From positions 27,254,126 through 27,318,125 of the forward strand of contig NC_089314.1 in assembly GCF_036669915.1 (NCBI RefSeq): a DNA stretch of 64,000 bases, written 5' to 3'. The notes below the pieces were generated by a model. The model was not told the origin of the DNA. It was given only the letters and a program-made list of their open reading frames with translations, and searched no databases. Positions 32,470 to 45,821 of this stretch are shown here, in pieces (within the stretch, counting starts at the first letter, position 1; each line of letters begins with the position of its first letter). The position numbers and the translations under genes are program-made. This DNA is from Pocillopora verrucosa (taxonomy: Eukaryota > Cnidaria > Anthozoa > Scleractinia > Pocilloporidae).

Positions 32470-35400
32470 TCATCTGAACCTAATTAGTTCTTGAGTGGCA
32501 AATTTTCGCAGACTGTTAAACTCTACGTCCAAATGTTTCCTCCAAAAACGGCGATCACGACCCCAGACCTCGGCTGGATAACACGGGCTATCAATACCGT
32601 GAAATATTCGCGCAACAGCACGACCTGTAAAAGAGTGATCGTGGTGGACTCCTAGCAAGGCTCTAATATCACGTGCAATACCGTCCCAATTCACGTGATC
32701 TTCACGCGTGATACTGGAACGGATAACCCTTGAGGCTTTTCTGGCTTCTGCCAAAGTTGCAAGCTCCTCTTTTGTTTTGTCGTTGCAATCCTCAAAATAG
32801 CTTTTGACGATTCGTTTTAGCTGGTTATCAGCTTCATCGTCTACGGCGTCAGCGCATTGCCAAAACTCCGAGAACGAAACGCTTTTCAGTGAGTCATAGA
32901 CGAACTGGAGCTGTTGCAGTTGAGTTCTCTCTTCGGCCAGTATGCGATCCTCGAGGAAATCGCAAATACTGTCACGCTCTGAGTCTGAGAGGTCCCCAGG
33001 CGCTCTAACATGTATGGACAAATCCGAGAACTCCACTAAGATCCCGGATTGCCCCATGTTTGAAAGAGAATGTTCACGGGACAATGATGTGTTCCACTGA
33101 AGTGCTCTCAATTCACGGCAAACTGGCGCCAGGTCCCAGCCCATCTTGTCAGCCAACTCTACCACCGGGAAAGTTAATGTTCCTGATTTTTTTAAATTAG
33201 CAGGCGTTGTACTGGTGTGCGACACAGCAGCAGCAATTGGTGGAATTTTCTGCGCTACTTCCCTCAACTGTGCATGACCTCCGTAAAACTTCACCGTGCA
33301 GGTTGATTTGACGGGCTGCAGTACTTCTAGCCAGCGGGAAGGGTGCAACTCCAGGTAGCAGAGTAAAGTGGCAATGCTCTCTTCACGGAGGTCGAGCTCC
33401 TGAACAATGACATCTGTTACCATAGCGACCGGGTGACCACCACATACACGATGAGCATTCACTTGATCAGCCGGCTGTAGATTATTGTCAGCGAATTCTG
33501 TGGATTTCGCGCTTGTATTGGATTCACTAGGAGGATTTGAGTCTAAAGTTCCTTTGACACTATTTTCAAGGCTGGGATGCTCGATATTGTTGTCTCCTAG
33601 AGGATCAATATCAGGCTCATCTAACTTCAGATTTAATTCACTTCCTTCTTCTCTTTCTATTTTTTGCCTCTCATCAGTATCCTCCCGCACTTCCAGCTCC
33701 CTCTGGTACTTTTGCTCTAAAGCTTGTAATTCAGCCTCCATGTTAGTATCTATGATGTTGTCATAATCTCCTTCTAGATCCAAATAGTCATTAGAATCAC
33801 TCTTTACAGCAACCTGCTGCCGTTCTTTTTGTTGTCTCTGAAGTTCTCTACAATCACAACGTGGAAATGTCCTTTGGACCAGCTTCTTAAGAGAAGAGCG
33901 GTCCACTGTGTTGGCGTAAACGTGCCGACGAAGTTCGCACATGTCTTTACCCTGTTAATTAAAGATAGGTTAAGACACAAATAGGTACAACCAAGTTATA
34001 AAAGTCCATTGTAGCTCCTACATCTTGCAAGCCTGAGGCTTCAGGCGACAAAAGTAACATTTTCTTCGGCCAGGCTCGTGATTACAGAAATAAGGCCCTT
34101 TAAAAACTTTGAGTCCAAAGACAAACACCACCCTTATAATAAAAGACGAGCAAAGACACTGGAAATTGATGTTAACTGGTAAAACAACACTCTGAGACAG
34201 ATGGTTAACCGTCTGTGCAAGTGTTCAATTCCACGCTCTACTCACCTCGGGATCCAAAAACACGTGACAGTGCGAGGGATTCCCGTCCCGTCCCGCACGG
34301 CCAATCTCCTGCACATAACTCTCAAAGCTGCGCGGTAAGTTATAATGGATTATAGCTCGAACATCTGATTTATCCAGACCCATGCCAAATGCTACAGTCG
34401 CCACCACAATACGCAGCTGACCTGTCATGAAGCGTTTCTGGACACGACGTCTTTGGGCGGCAGATAGTCCAGCATGGTAGCATTCTGCATCCCATTTGGG
34501 GACGGTCGCTTTGGCTGTCTTCTTCTTGCGTTTACTAGGGTAAAGAAAATGCATGCCTGTTTGTAAAAAAAGACATCCTTACAAAGTCTTGAAAAGTTAA
34601 CTCCACAAGCTACATAATTTGGAATTGACCACGAACCTTTGAAAGTACCTTTGAAAACCAAAAGTACGGTCCAAAACCAATAACAACGATTGATGGAAAA
34701 ACCGTGTCAGTACCTATCGTTTCTTGTGGACACACTCCTTAATTTTAACTGCAGAAGAAAAATCCTCACCCTTTGGATTTCGTTTTGGTCTTCCCAGGCT
34801 CCTCTGCATCTCCTTCGTCTACTGATTCTTCCAAGCCATTCCAGCCGGAAGCCAGCCTGGTGCTCTGTAAGCATGTGCGTAAGGTCGACGCCAGCTTCTC
34901 GGTCTGTTCTCGTCTAGTGCAGTAGATTATAATTGAATCACAGTGTAAAAAGCGGCGGCCTTGAAGCAACTGCAACAATGCCTGGAGGAATGCACATTAA
35001 AGGTCAAGAACGAACTCATGAGAAATCGAAGTAAAAGCACACAACTGACTTTCAGGGCGGGCAAAAAGGAATAATCAAGTCACGATTGATTCTAGTCATG
35101 CAATCTTAGTGGTTGAGATGACAGACTAAGCTAAGATCGCAGTCAAGAAAAAACCAATGTAATTCTGGATCACTTCTAAAACAAAACTGGAAGAAGCTTT
35201 ATCACTCTTTGGCATTCTTGGCTCCCATGCACGTTTGTAAATCATGTATTTGAGCTGTTTGTTTTTAGAAAAAATTCTCGAACATGGGGGGAGGGCGGAT
35301 ACACTTAAACGTCCACATTTAGCCCTTGATTGACATGGCACACGCCTATTGAAGACTTCCTTTCAAGTCTTGGGTAAAAAAATGAAAACAATTACTCTCT

Positions 35401-38400
35401 CTAAAAAAAAAGTCGATCAGAAACTCGATTACAGAAAAGGTTCGAGTAGTATAAGAAAAGAAACTTCCGATATAGTTTGACGATAAAGATGTTCCTTCTA
35501 CGCATGTCAAACATTTGTTACCTGGGTCTTATCAGTGTCGCATGACACAGACAAGAACAAGTTAGGTGGTACAGCTCCACCTCTGATCACAGCCTCAGGA
35601 TCGTGTGCAATCCCAAGGTGCTCAGCGACCGAGGCAGCCGTTGCACGTGTGGCAGTAGCTGTCAATCCCAGAAAACAACGCACACCGAACTTCTCCCGAA
35701 GGACCTTTGAAGTAAGGAACAATAAAATTACTGCCGCAGTACAAACCCCTCACTTGGAAAGCTTTCCCGACCCTGAATAAAAAGCATTATTTTCATCTTC
35801 CTATTACGATTACTAAATGGGGTCATGTTTGGGATTGGAGACGAATTTTCCCTCTGAAATGTTGCCCAGACTTAATGAGCATTGTGCACACAGCAATAAC
35901 ATTTCTTTGACTGAAACTGACTATATTTAAAACAGAAATAAGTGCAAGCTAACAAAAGTAAATTTTGTACTGAGGTGTTACCTAGCCCAAAAAGAGTGAC
36001 AGCAGAACCAATTTTTTTTAAGTTTTTGATTTGGGATGAAGGAAAGGCTGGATTGAAGGGTGTGGGAAAGGGCAGATGAGAAGAGTGTTTACAGCATGTC
36101 ACGCATGCCAAAACCATGAAGGAAAATAACTGTTTACGATTTTATAGTACATGTACCCGCTAGAGCAAATTCATCTATTCAGACACATCCCATCTTTAAC
36201 TTCCTCACATAAAAAGCCATTTAAGTTATATTTCAGAAACTAAATGGAGAACAAAAAAGTACTGAACAGTTTTCCAGGGTGAAAGTTACATTTGGCACAG
36301 TGAAAAACCACATCACAAGAATACCATGAACTTGATCTTACCTATTAAGTGCAAGATCATGAACATAGTACATTTGTAAAGTGGCAATATATTGCAATGA
36401 AGTTCCCACCAGGACTCTGCTATGGACCGCAAGTCGCTTAGTTTCCTTTTAAAGAATAAAGTACCTCCAGTGCTAACTTCAAACATCCACATGTTTGTTC
36501 AACTTAAACCTTTAACTCCCAAAATTTGATTGTTAATTCTCCTCTCTGGCTACTACATATTTCCTTGTAAATTAGTTACAAGAGTTTGGTGCTTGATCAA
36601 GATAACAGCCTCTAACTGATAAATTTGAGCATTTTCATTTCCTGTTTGCTGGATAATGTATGAATATTATGGGGAGAAGTTACTTGTTGATCACTTCTGA
36701 GAGTTAAAGGGTTCACATGCTCGAGGCTACATGTTCAAGGTTACTAGATTCTCAGGATGAACCAAACATAGCAATTGACAAAAAAGTTATAACTAATTAA
36801 ATCAAAAAAATGACAAGAATTCCACCCAATAATAATAATAATTATCACAAGCAAGTTCAGATTGTGGCTGATCTTTTTAAAACAAACCTTGCAAACTCTA
36901 AGGTAAGAAGGCCGAAAGTTGTGTGACCACTCAGAAACACAGTGAGCTTCATCTATGCAAGCGAAAGCAATCTGTGGTAGCTGTGAAACAGAAGGAAGGC
37001 ACCCATTTCCTGAACCCCCTCCTACCAGGGCCTCAGGGGAGAGAAGTAGGACAGACACCTTACCAGAGCACAGGTCTTCTACTACCTTTTGACGTTGGGC
37101 TTTAGTGAGGTTTGTGTGAAGGCAGGCACCTTTTAATCCATGAGGAAGACCAGTAATCTGATAATTAAAAAATGTTATTATTGTAGTATCCAATCAATGT
37201 CAGTATCTGGGCAACTGCACATAATTGACAACTGTTGGGTTTGGGGAGGGGTAGATGCCCAGTTGCTCAGATACTTACACTGATCTGTAGTATCATCAGT
37301 AAAAACCAAAATCATCATCCTTATCTTTATTGACAGTCACAGAGATTTACCTGTAATACTATCAAGTGTGGACAAATTTTTGATAAGTTAACATATCTTG
37401 ATTAAAAAAAAAACCAATTAATGACTAGACTTTAATTAGAATTTAATAGGATGATGTGTGGAATCAATACCTGATCTTCCATAAGAGAGACAAGTGGTGA
37501 AATAACCAGTGTTAAACATGATGAGCGTTGGGCATACATAAAAGCAGGAAGTTGATAACAAAGAGATTTTCCAGCTCCAGTTGAGAGCACCACAAGAGAC
37601 GACATCCCTGGAATAACAACAAAAGATATCATAACATATAATCAACATCAAGATTCAACCATGTAATAAATGTTAAATAAAATATTGTATACACATTAAA
37701 GTACTGTACATTAAAAACTAAGTAAAAATAGAATTAATAACAAAAATAAGTAATTTAAGAGAAAGGTTCATTGCAATCTATTGTGCATCACTACCATGGC
37801 AAGAAATTAGAAGGAGCTCTAAACTTACCACATAGGATTCTCATGACAGCTTCCTGTTGTCCTGATCGGAATGATGAAAATCCCAATTTCTCCAAAGAAG
37901 ACAACACTTCATTTGTTGTATCTGAAATGAAAATCATAGTGTTGACACAATATCATTTGGTCAATAGTCAAACTGTTTGGCTTTCTAGAGCTGATCAAAG
38001 GCTAATACTAAGTGTAGGGTTAAGCGAATTTAGGATAGTTAGGAAATAAGTTACTTGAACTTAAACTGCAGCTTTGTGGCAGCAATTTTTGAGGCTACTG
38101 AATTCCTTACTATCTTTTCATAAAACAAATGGATCTAACTAGTCAAGTTCTACTTACCAACAGGTTTTCCATCCACTGGCTGATAGAATGGCTCCACTGC
38201 TGGGGGAGGGGTGGGTGGCATGACCACTGGCCTTGGAAGTTTATGAGGTAAGATGGCAAGATTTTCACCCTGTGGTACATCATCCCTATGAATTCCTGCA
38301 GCCATTAAGGCAGCTTCTTCTATAGAGGGCAGTGGCTCAAATTCATCCATATCAATGCCATCATTCTCTTGATCACTTAACAAAACAAAAAACAAGATGA

Positions 38401-41400
38401 TCAAATTAACAGAATAGTTTGTAACCTATCTGTGGATTTTACCTTATAATTTCCTTAAAAATCTAGCTTTACAAAATAATTCCTTCTTGCAATTCAAAGA
38501 CCCTCCTTATGGCTTGAGAAGCAAATACATTGGTTTTCAGGCAGCAAATGACATGCTTTTAATTATTTACTTACTGTAGCCTTGTAGATACTTTTGCAAC
38601 ATTGACTACTAAGTCTAATGTTTCTGTCATCCCCTACTACAAATATTTGTTATTTCTGGTTTCAAATAGGAGGCCCCTCCTTAAGCATACTTTGTTGAAC
38701 TGTCATGGAACACTACTTGTCTATAGATGCTATTTACTCACAGGTTTTCACAGAATACTATTTACCAACAGATACCTACATAATTAAATACATGTAACCA
38801 ACAAATGATACATGTAATTGTAAAGCAATTAAAGAGTGATGCATAAAATTTTGGCAACAATGCAAAAAATATTGTCTTATATGCCACCTTCTCCAAGATA
38901 ATATGGTTAAGGGATTTAAAACTTCTCAAAATTGGCATTTTAAGAAGTAGTTGTAAACTTTGGGTAAGGTTTGAAAAAAGGGTGTCTCCCCTGCAATTCC
39001 TTTGAGTGATCTCCCATGGTTTGGATCAGTTTGTAATACTTGAGAACAGATTTGTAAGAAATTGTTGCTTGGCAAACTTACCTATTTTCCATTTTAGGCC
39101 CTGCTTGAGATTTCTTAGGGCCTCTGCAGTTCTTAGCCCAATGACCCTCTTGTCCACACTTGAAACAAGTTCCAGATCTTCCACCCCTTCCACTTTGTCC
39201 CCTGCTTGACCAACTTTTCTGTGGAACAAATTCACCCCGCGATTTCATGATCTGCTTCCATGCTCTTCTCTTGTGTGCAGATCCACTGATACCACCTCCA
39301 CGTCGTCTATAAGAACGGTGCTTCATGTTGAGCTTCTGAAAATTGTCACTGACAAGGCCTGATGACACCCTAATAAATTATTCAAAAATTGTTATGAGAC
39401 AATCTTACTTTCTTCAAACTAATTTAATATCACATGCTGACTTAAATGTTGCACTTTCTTGGAAGACAACATCACTTCTCAACAAAGCTTCGTTGTTTGA
39501 CATATTAAAAAAAACAATCCAACACAGGGGAAATGGCAGGCTTTGCTATAAAGCATTTAAATTCCCAAAATCCATTCCTCTATCTCAACTAATGTTGCAC
39601 CCCTCTTGGGAAAGAAAGAAAACTTAAAATTATCTTAAAGAAGAGCACAACCTACTTTACTTTAGCAGTTCTGAGTGGCAGCTCTGGTTCAGCTGCTATG
39701 TTTGACAGATTCTTCTTCTCTTCGTCTTCCCTGCAATACCAATTCATTATTCCAATTGAGTTGCTATACTACTATAGAGAGACTTATAGTAGAGAGATTT
39801 ACATTTTTCTGACCCATTGTAATATTTTCTTGAATACAAGTGTGCTTTAGGAAATCACTGACTTGTTGACAGAATTTTTCAGATGTGTAAAATCTAAATT
39901 TGCTGCAAAGCTACAGACTTTATCTTCAATAGAAGGAATATAATAAAAAAGAAAATACAACCTTCATTATAGATGTTGCACATGTCAAAACATTGTTTAC
40001 AAAATTACCATTTGCTTTCTTCATGGACTTGTTCTTCATGATCATTTTCACATCTCAACTTCTTTTGAGGTTTCTCCAATTCAAAGGTTCTTTCATCAGC
40101 CTTTCTTTTATGGTTTGAAATTTCTTGAGAAGCTTCCCCAGTTCTTTCTAGTGGATCAGTTTTCATTCCCATCTGATCTGACTCAAAAGGATCAGCAACA
40201 GATACAGACCCAGTCAGACATTTTTCCTGTGATGTCTGAGGCAAATCCCTGATCTTCAAATGTTGTTTTGCATTTGGGTGTGTTTTATTTTCCCTTTCTT
40301 TGTATTTTGATGCAACAGTCTTATCATCCACCTTGTTACTACTCTCCTGAACACTCCACTTCTTGTCTGCCTTAAATCCTGTTCCAGGAGACATCTTCCT
40401 TCCTATGCTATCTTTTGCAACACCCGCATTCTTTTGAGTTTCCAGATCAATCTCAGAAAGAGAACCAACATTTATTTCATTTTGTCTGGCAAAAGTACAG
40501 TTTTCTTTATCCAAGACCTTTTCTATAGCAATGTTTGCTTGCTCATTGGAGGGAATGTTTTCTGACTCAAACAAATTCTCTTGTAATTCATCCAAGTTCA
40601 ACACTTGATGGTCTTCATTTGGGGGCAACTCAGGTTTACATTTTTGAAGCCATGCTGAGGAAATTGCTCCCCTTTTCTTGAATCTCACATTTCTTGATTG
40701 ATGATTAGGAAGCAGGAAGCTTGAACTGCACATAATAATAAATTTAAGTTCATCAACAAAACATGTGTAAATCCTGAATGTCAGTCAATTACCCAGATCA
40801 AAACTTGAAATGAGATAAACAAATTATTTACCCAGTTCTTTTCTGTGTTAAAGACTTCAAAGTATGCTCTGAGGTATCGACCACTCTAACATCTTGCAAG
40901 TTACTTTCCAAATTTATCAATGTGGTTGCCTCTTTCTCTGTACTTTCATATTGTTTGACATCTAAAACATCCTGAAAAGTGCAAAATAATAGACCAATAA
41001 ATATCTACATTAACAAAAACATCCAAATAGCCAAATGCATGGAACATTTCACCTTTAAAGTTGTAATGAGGGCTGACAAGTTTCATTTGTGCAGAAATCA
41101 TATTGATAGCATAAGAAACTCATTAAAATGTTGTTTAATGATTTAGTAGTACTACACATTGATTTCATGGTCAAGATGTAAAGCGATCCAACAAACCTTA
41201 TCTACATTATCCTCTGTTGCTTTTTCTTTTGTTGGTGATTTATCAGCTCTTTTTTTAGGCCTCTGTCCATGACATAATCTGACGGGTGTAATGTCAGCCC
41301 ATTCCTTTGCATGGAATGGAATTGTAGAAAGCTTTAAATCTGCCTTTTTCTTGTTTAAATTCTTGCCAAAAACTTCCTCACTGTCATCCTGGAATCATTC

Positions 41401-43248
41401 AGTCAGAGACAACAGATGAGAAATGAATGACATCCTTAAAAACACAGAGAGCGAACTCCTTAGATAACATTGGGAAAAGACTTAGCAATTGTGTGTTTGC
41501 AACAAAATCAATGTAACTTGATAATATTTGTGCATGTATTCATTTTCACCCAAAAAGCATCTTGTTTTTGCCATAGTAAGCCTTGTAGGTCTTCTTTCTT
41601 ATTGCAAAGTTCTTACACTATAAGCAAACATAACTTGAGCCAAGCTTAATCATTACATGTATTTCTTCACTGAGCCACTCCTAAAGCAGAAAAAGCTAAA
41701 TTTACTTTGCCAACTAAAATTAATTTTAAATTTTAAATCAAAACTATAAAACTACTTTACATCAGGTTAACAAATCATCTAAAAAATAATATGTAACAAC
41801 AAATTCTCTGAAAACAGTCCCAATAGTTAAACACCTGTTGGCATTCTACAGTCTCTCTCTTCAACAATGATTCTTTCAGTGTTCTGTATCTTTTGTAAGA
41901 CTCTGCGAGAAATAAAGGTAGAGACCATATTAGGCATCCTCTCATCACAAAGCAAGTTTATTTGGCTGCTGTTTGATGAGGATCAGGATGATTCCAAGAT
42001 TTGTCAGACTCAAACTTTGTGATACATAAAGACTGGGACAGATAACACAGTCTTGACATCATATTTCTCCCCTTCATACATAAACTGCATGTAATAGAAT
42101 TATTATCACCTATTCTATTTTTGAAAGGTGCGACATTACTTTTACATTGACAACATTTATGAACTTTGTAATTCACGGGACAAAATTACTAAATGCTGAT
42201 TATCAGAGAGAGAGAGAGAGAAAAGACTTTTTGCTAATTTTGGTAAATAACAAGTGCAAAATTACTTGAAATTGAAATAATCAAAAAAGGCTCAACTTTC
42301 GTCATTGATGACAAATATATTTTTAGCAGAACCAGTTTCATTGCTTTTGCATAGTTGTACAAAAGTAAATTTTCATTCAGCTGATTTACATGTTCTACAG
42401 TTCATTGACAATAACTGATCACTGAAATGACTTCCTACAAAATTGTGCAACAATATGACTTTTTACCTTTTTATTTAATTAAAATCAACAATCAAAGTTT
42501 TCATGTTAAATTAAGAATGAATATCACTGGGTTTTCAGAAGTTGCAGAAATCCCTCTTGTCTAGCATTCCTACAATTCCTGCAAACAAAAGTGATATTCA
42601 TCCTTAATTTTACACAGCCCCATCCAAATACATGAACCTAAATAAATAGAAGGTTTTAAAAATAATGAGCTGGTAAAACAAAACATTCAAACAAAAAAGA
42701 GTAGACAGTTTTATAATACTCTTAGAGGAACTAGATTAAGAAGATATAGGTAAGAAACTCCTGTTTTGTTACTTTTCAGAAATAACTGACTTATTTGATG
42801 AGCTTCAAAAGCTACCTCATTGTTGTCTATGGTAAAATGAAACCAACTGTACACTATACTCCCAATTAACTGTGAGTTTATTTACATCTACAAAAGCTTA
42901 AATCATACAAAATGTACCTCGTATTTCTTCTGAACCAGTGCTGATATCATCCTGTATAAAAGAACAAAATTGGTACTCTTAATCAAAAGGAACAAGGCAA
43001 GGAAAATGCCATAATCGAGTGAAAGTTCGTGTTGAAATAGACTGCAAAACAAACAATTGCTTTGAAATTGCCGACGCTCTCATACATAAATACCTCGCGT
43101 TCGTAAGGAAATCAGCCAATTATTTGCACAACAGTAACAAGTGTAGAAATCAAATTCATCATACCTTGCTGGGCTTACGGCCATGGGTTCGTTCAAACAT
43201 ATTTTCCCAGCATTTTAGCTCTTGTTTGAGCGACGACAGTTCTATCAT
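32470..43248 (-). CDS. RECQL4: RECQL4 homologue: RecQ-family 3'-5' DNA helicase, 16 exons
   Basis: Exons (minus strand): 43248-43165, 42951-42918, 41902-41835, 41388-41197, 40971-40832, 40725-40009, 39730-39656, 39369-39082, 38375-38158, 37921-37829, 37607-37471, 37157-36888, 35704-35522, 34981-34770, 34534-34246, 33951-32470. All phases join, giving 1493 residues (human RECQL4 1208). The Sld2-like N-terminus ([20 protein letters not shown], later YKRYRTLK) matches the region used for replication initiation. A CCHC knuckle ([14 protein letters not shown]) lies near residue 510. The helicase core has motif 0 (FRSGQQEAV), Walker A (STGAGKS), DEAHCVSEW near 751, LTATAT, and [12 protein letters not shown]. 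Then comes the RECQL4 C-terminus (ELRRHVYAN). There is no HRDC domain, as expected for RECQL4. A charged, Lys/Glu-rich insert interrupts helicase lobe 2 at the exon 14-15 junction. It should act in the nucleus in origin firing and repair. Confidence 0.95.
42203..42222. repeat. (AG)n microsatellite in a RECQL4 intron
   Basis: About nine AG dinucleotides lie in the intron between exons 2 and 3. Confidence 0.8.
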
Positions 43249-44806
43249 GGCTTCTAGATATACATGTAAGAGAAAATCCACACCGTGTTACATGGAAGCC
43301 ATGTCCAAACTTTAAATTATCATTTTACTCACTTGAACCAATCATGCCGTTGGAGTTCTACTGTCTGTAGATCTCCAAAGTCTTGGTTAAAAACGAAGGA
43401 TCTATCCGAAAACACAATGGTTCGTTACTTTCACTATCTTCCCGCCACGCTACGCGTGTAGGTACTGGGACTAGTGTCAGACCTTCCCATTCTGAGGGAG
43501 CACCAAGAGATTGGAAACCATAGCCTGTCTACTCTCGACAACTGTCTTGGCAAATAGGAATACCAAATTCCTTTGCAAACAATGAAGTGATGAATTTGAG
43601 GCTCTTTCTCTTTTTTTCAAATAGGAAACAAATTTATACAGATGACAGTTCAGAAAAGTTGGCTTATTCACAAAAAGAGTGACTACTCAAGGCGATCTGC
43701 GTCACTGTTCTGGGAAAATAACCAACTCAAACCTTCTGTAATCGTGTACTGAGTCAGTCAACTTAAACGGCTGCAGAAATGTTTGGCCAGATCCAGTATT
43801 CGCTTTCAATAGGCTGTATACTTATCGAGCCATCGCATGTGAAGGTCTTAGAGGAAACGATACCATAACGTTTATCAGTTTGTTACGAAAATTAAAAATG
43901 AATCAATTTCAGATTTTTGGACGATGTAGCACTTAAATTGATTTTCAGCCGGAGTCAGGCTCAGCACGGTACATAACCTTTTTTTAGAAAGTCCGCCCAC
44001 TTTTTGGCGGCTGAGTTAAGCGCTCCCTTAAAAAAAGACAAAATAAATAACGCCATATCGAAGGTTTCAAGCCATAATGAAAGCTTAGCAGATCTATCCA
44101 TCATCAGTACCAGCCTATAATGTACGAGTAGATCATTGGAGGGATTTGCTCTTATCGTCACTTGAAACAGGTATGGAAGTTGAGCAATGGAGCAACATCG
44201 ACCATGTAACATTACATTTAAAGGCTTCGTGATATTCTACCAAACCATTATTTGTAAGGATCACGCTAAAGATAAGTAATGAGGTGTAAGACAGAATCCT
44301 GAGTGCACTAACTCCCATGGTAGGAGTAGGGGTACCCTTCCACGAGTCTCGTAGCCAGACGTTTTAAGGCCAAGCGGTTGTTACATTTTTGTTACACTTA
44401 CACGGTAGGATCTGGGTACGAGATTGCCCCCCAACTATACAGAGTATACCACAGAATGGAAACACTTGATTTTTAACTACTCTGCACAGTGCAATGACTG
44501 ATAGGCCTTTGAAACGAATATTTTGCCGGAATATTTTAATTCCATACAGCTTGGTGTGGGTTAAATAGTAAATAGTTACATGTGCAAATGTGCCTAAGCT
44601 TGACACATAGAGACTATGCGACAACTAGGCTAGAAATTACACTATGGCTAGGCATTCATACAGCAATGAAAGCACCAACCACGCGGAATGTTTCTTAAAT
44701 GTTATTTTAGTGCGCGTTTTTAGCTAGCTCATCGATGTATCTGGAGCAATTCGTTCTTACAACAATGGCTAAGTAATCGAACCAAATCGCTTTTTTAATC
44801 TTTAAG
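43249..44806. other. Intergenic between RECQL4 5' end and lectin gene 3' end
   Basis: It should hold the RECQL4 promoter; no TATA box is evident near 43250-43400. There is no gene-like frame and no obvious repeat. Confidence 0.4.
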
Positions 44807-45789
44807 TTATGTGTATACAGAAGGTGGTCGCATCAATTCGTCCAACACCTGGGCTAACTGGGCGCTCTTGTAGCTACCCTCACTTCTCTTTTCCTTCTCT
44901 GCTGCTGATTCGTTCCTTCTGGATGAGATTTGCTCGTTGCTTTTGCCCCTGTGCGCATTTTCTTTTACACTGCCACCACTGAGATTGCGAGAGGCACTAG
45001 TTACCAAGCCTTCAGCGTACCACTTGACAGGTTCAGACCCCGTGACTTTTTTTTCACCTGATCGAAGAAAGAAATCTCTCTTTTGGATATTGGGGTCAAT
45101 TCTCTCCCTTCTTGCGGTCCGTGTTGGTAAAATGACCCCTGAGACATCAGGAATACATTCATGCCACACCTTTAGATACTTAGACGAGCTCGGAACACTC
45201 TGAAAGAATGGCGCACTTGCCTGCACATCGCAATGTTGTTGTTTTGCGCAGCGTTTCCTTATTTGGTCGGTCACATGACTTGGATCTGGGACATTTGTGT
45301 TAGGTGTAGAGGTAGATGAATCGGCAGGTGCAGAGCTGGTGCATGTCACAGAGTTACCCTCTCCCCACCGAGCTTGAGTTACTTTCACTCGTTTGCCAGG
45401 ACTGCATTGTAATAACGCACGGTCGCCAACACACATGACGGTCACGTTCTGCGAAGTCAGGTCAACAAAACTGTTATTTCTCCCACTCTTTAAAAATTTT
45501 TCGTTTTGGTTCTTTAAGAATAGATACTAGTTAATAACAATTAAGCTGCCAGAGAACTTCAATTCAGTGATAAAATGGGAGTTCGGGTGCAACGCGGTCG
45601 GCACAATTTTCCAATCGAACGCTGATAAACTTTTCATAAATTAATCTTCACCAGAATTCCCTAGACGGCTATTCACTACTGTGTTCTTAGAAACTTTATG
45701 TCTGTCATCTTAACAGCAATGCAAATATTTCGTACGTTACTGCTATATGTGAATAGAAGTACCTTAAGTGACTAAAGGGGTAAGTTTCC

Positions 45790-45821
<32 letters not shown>

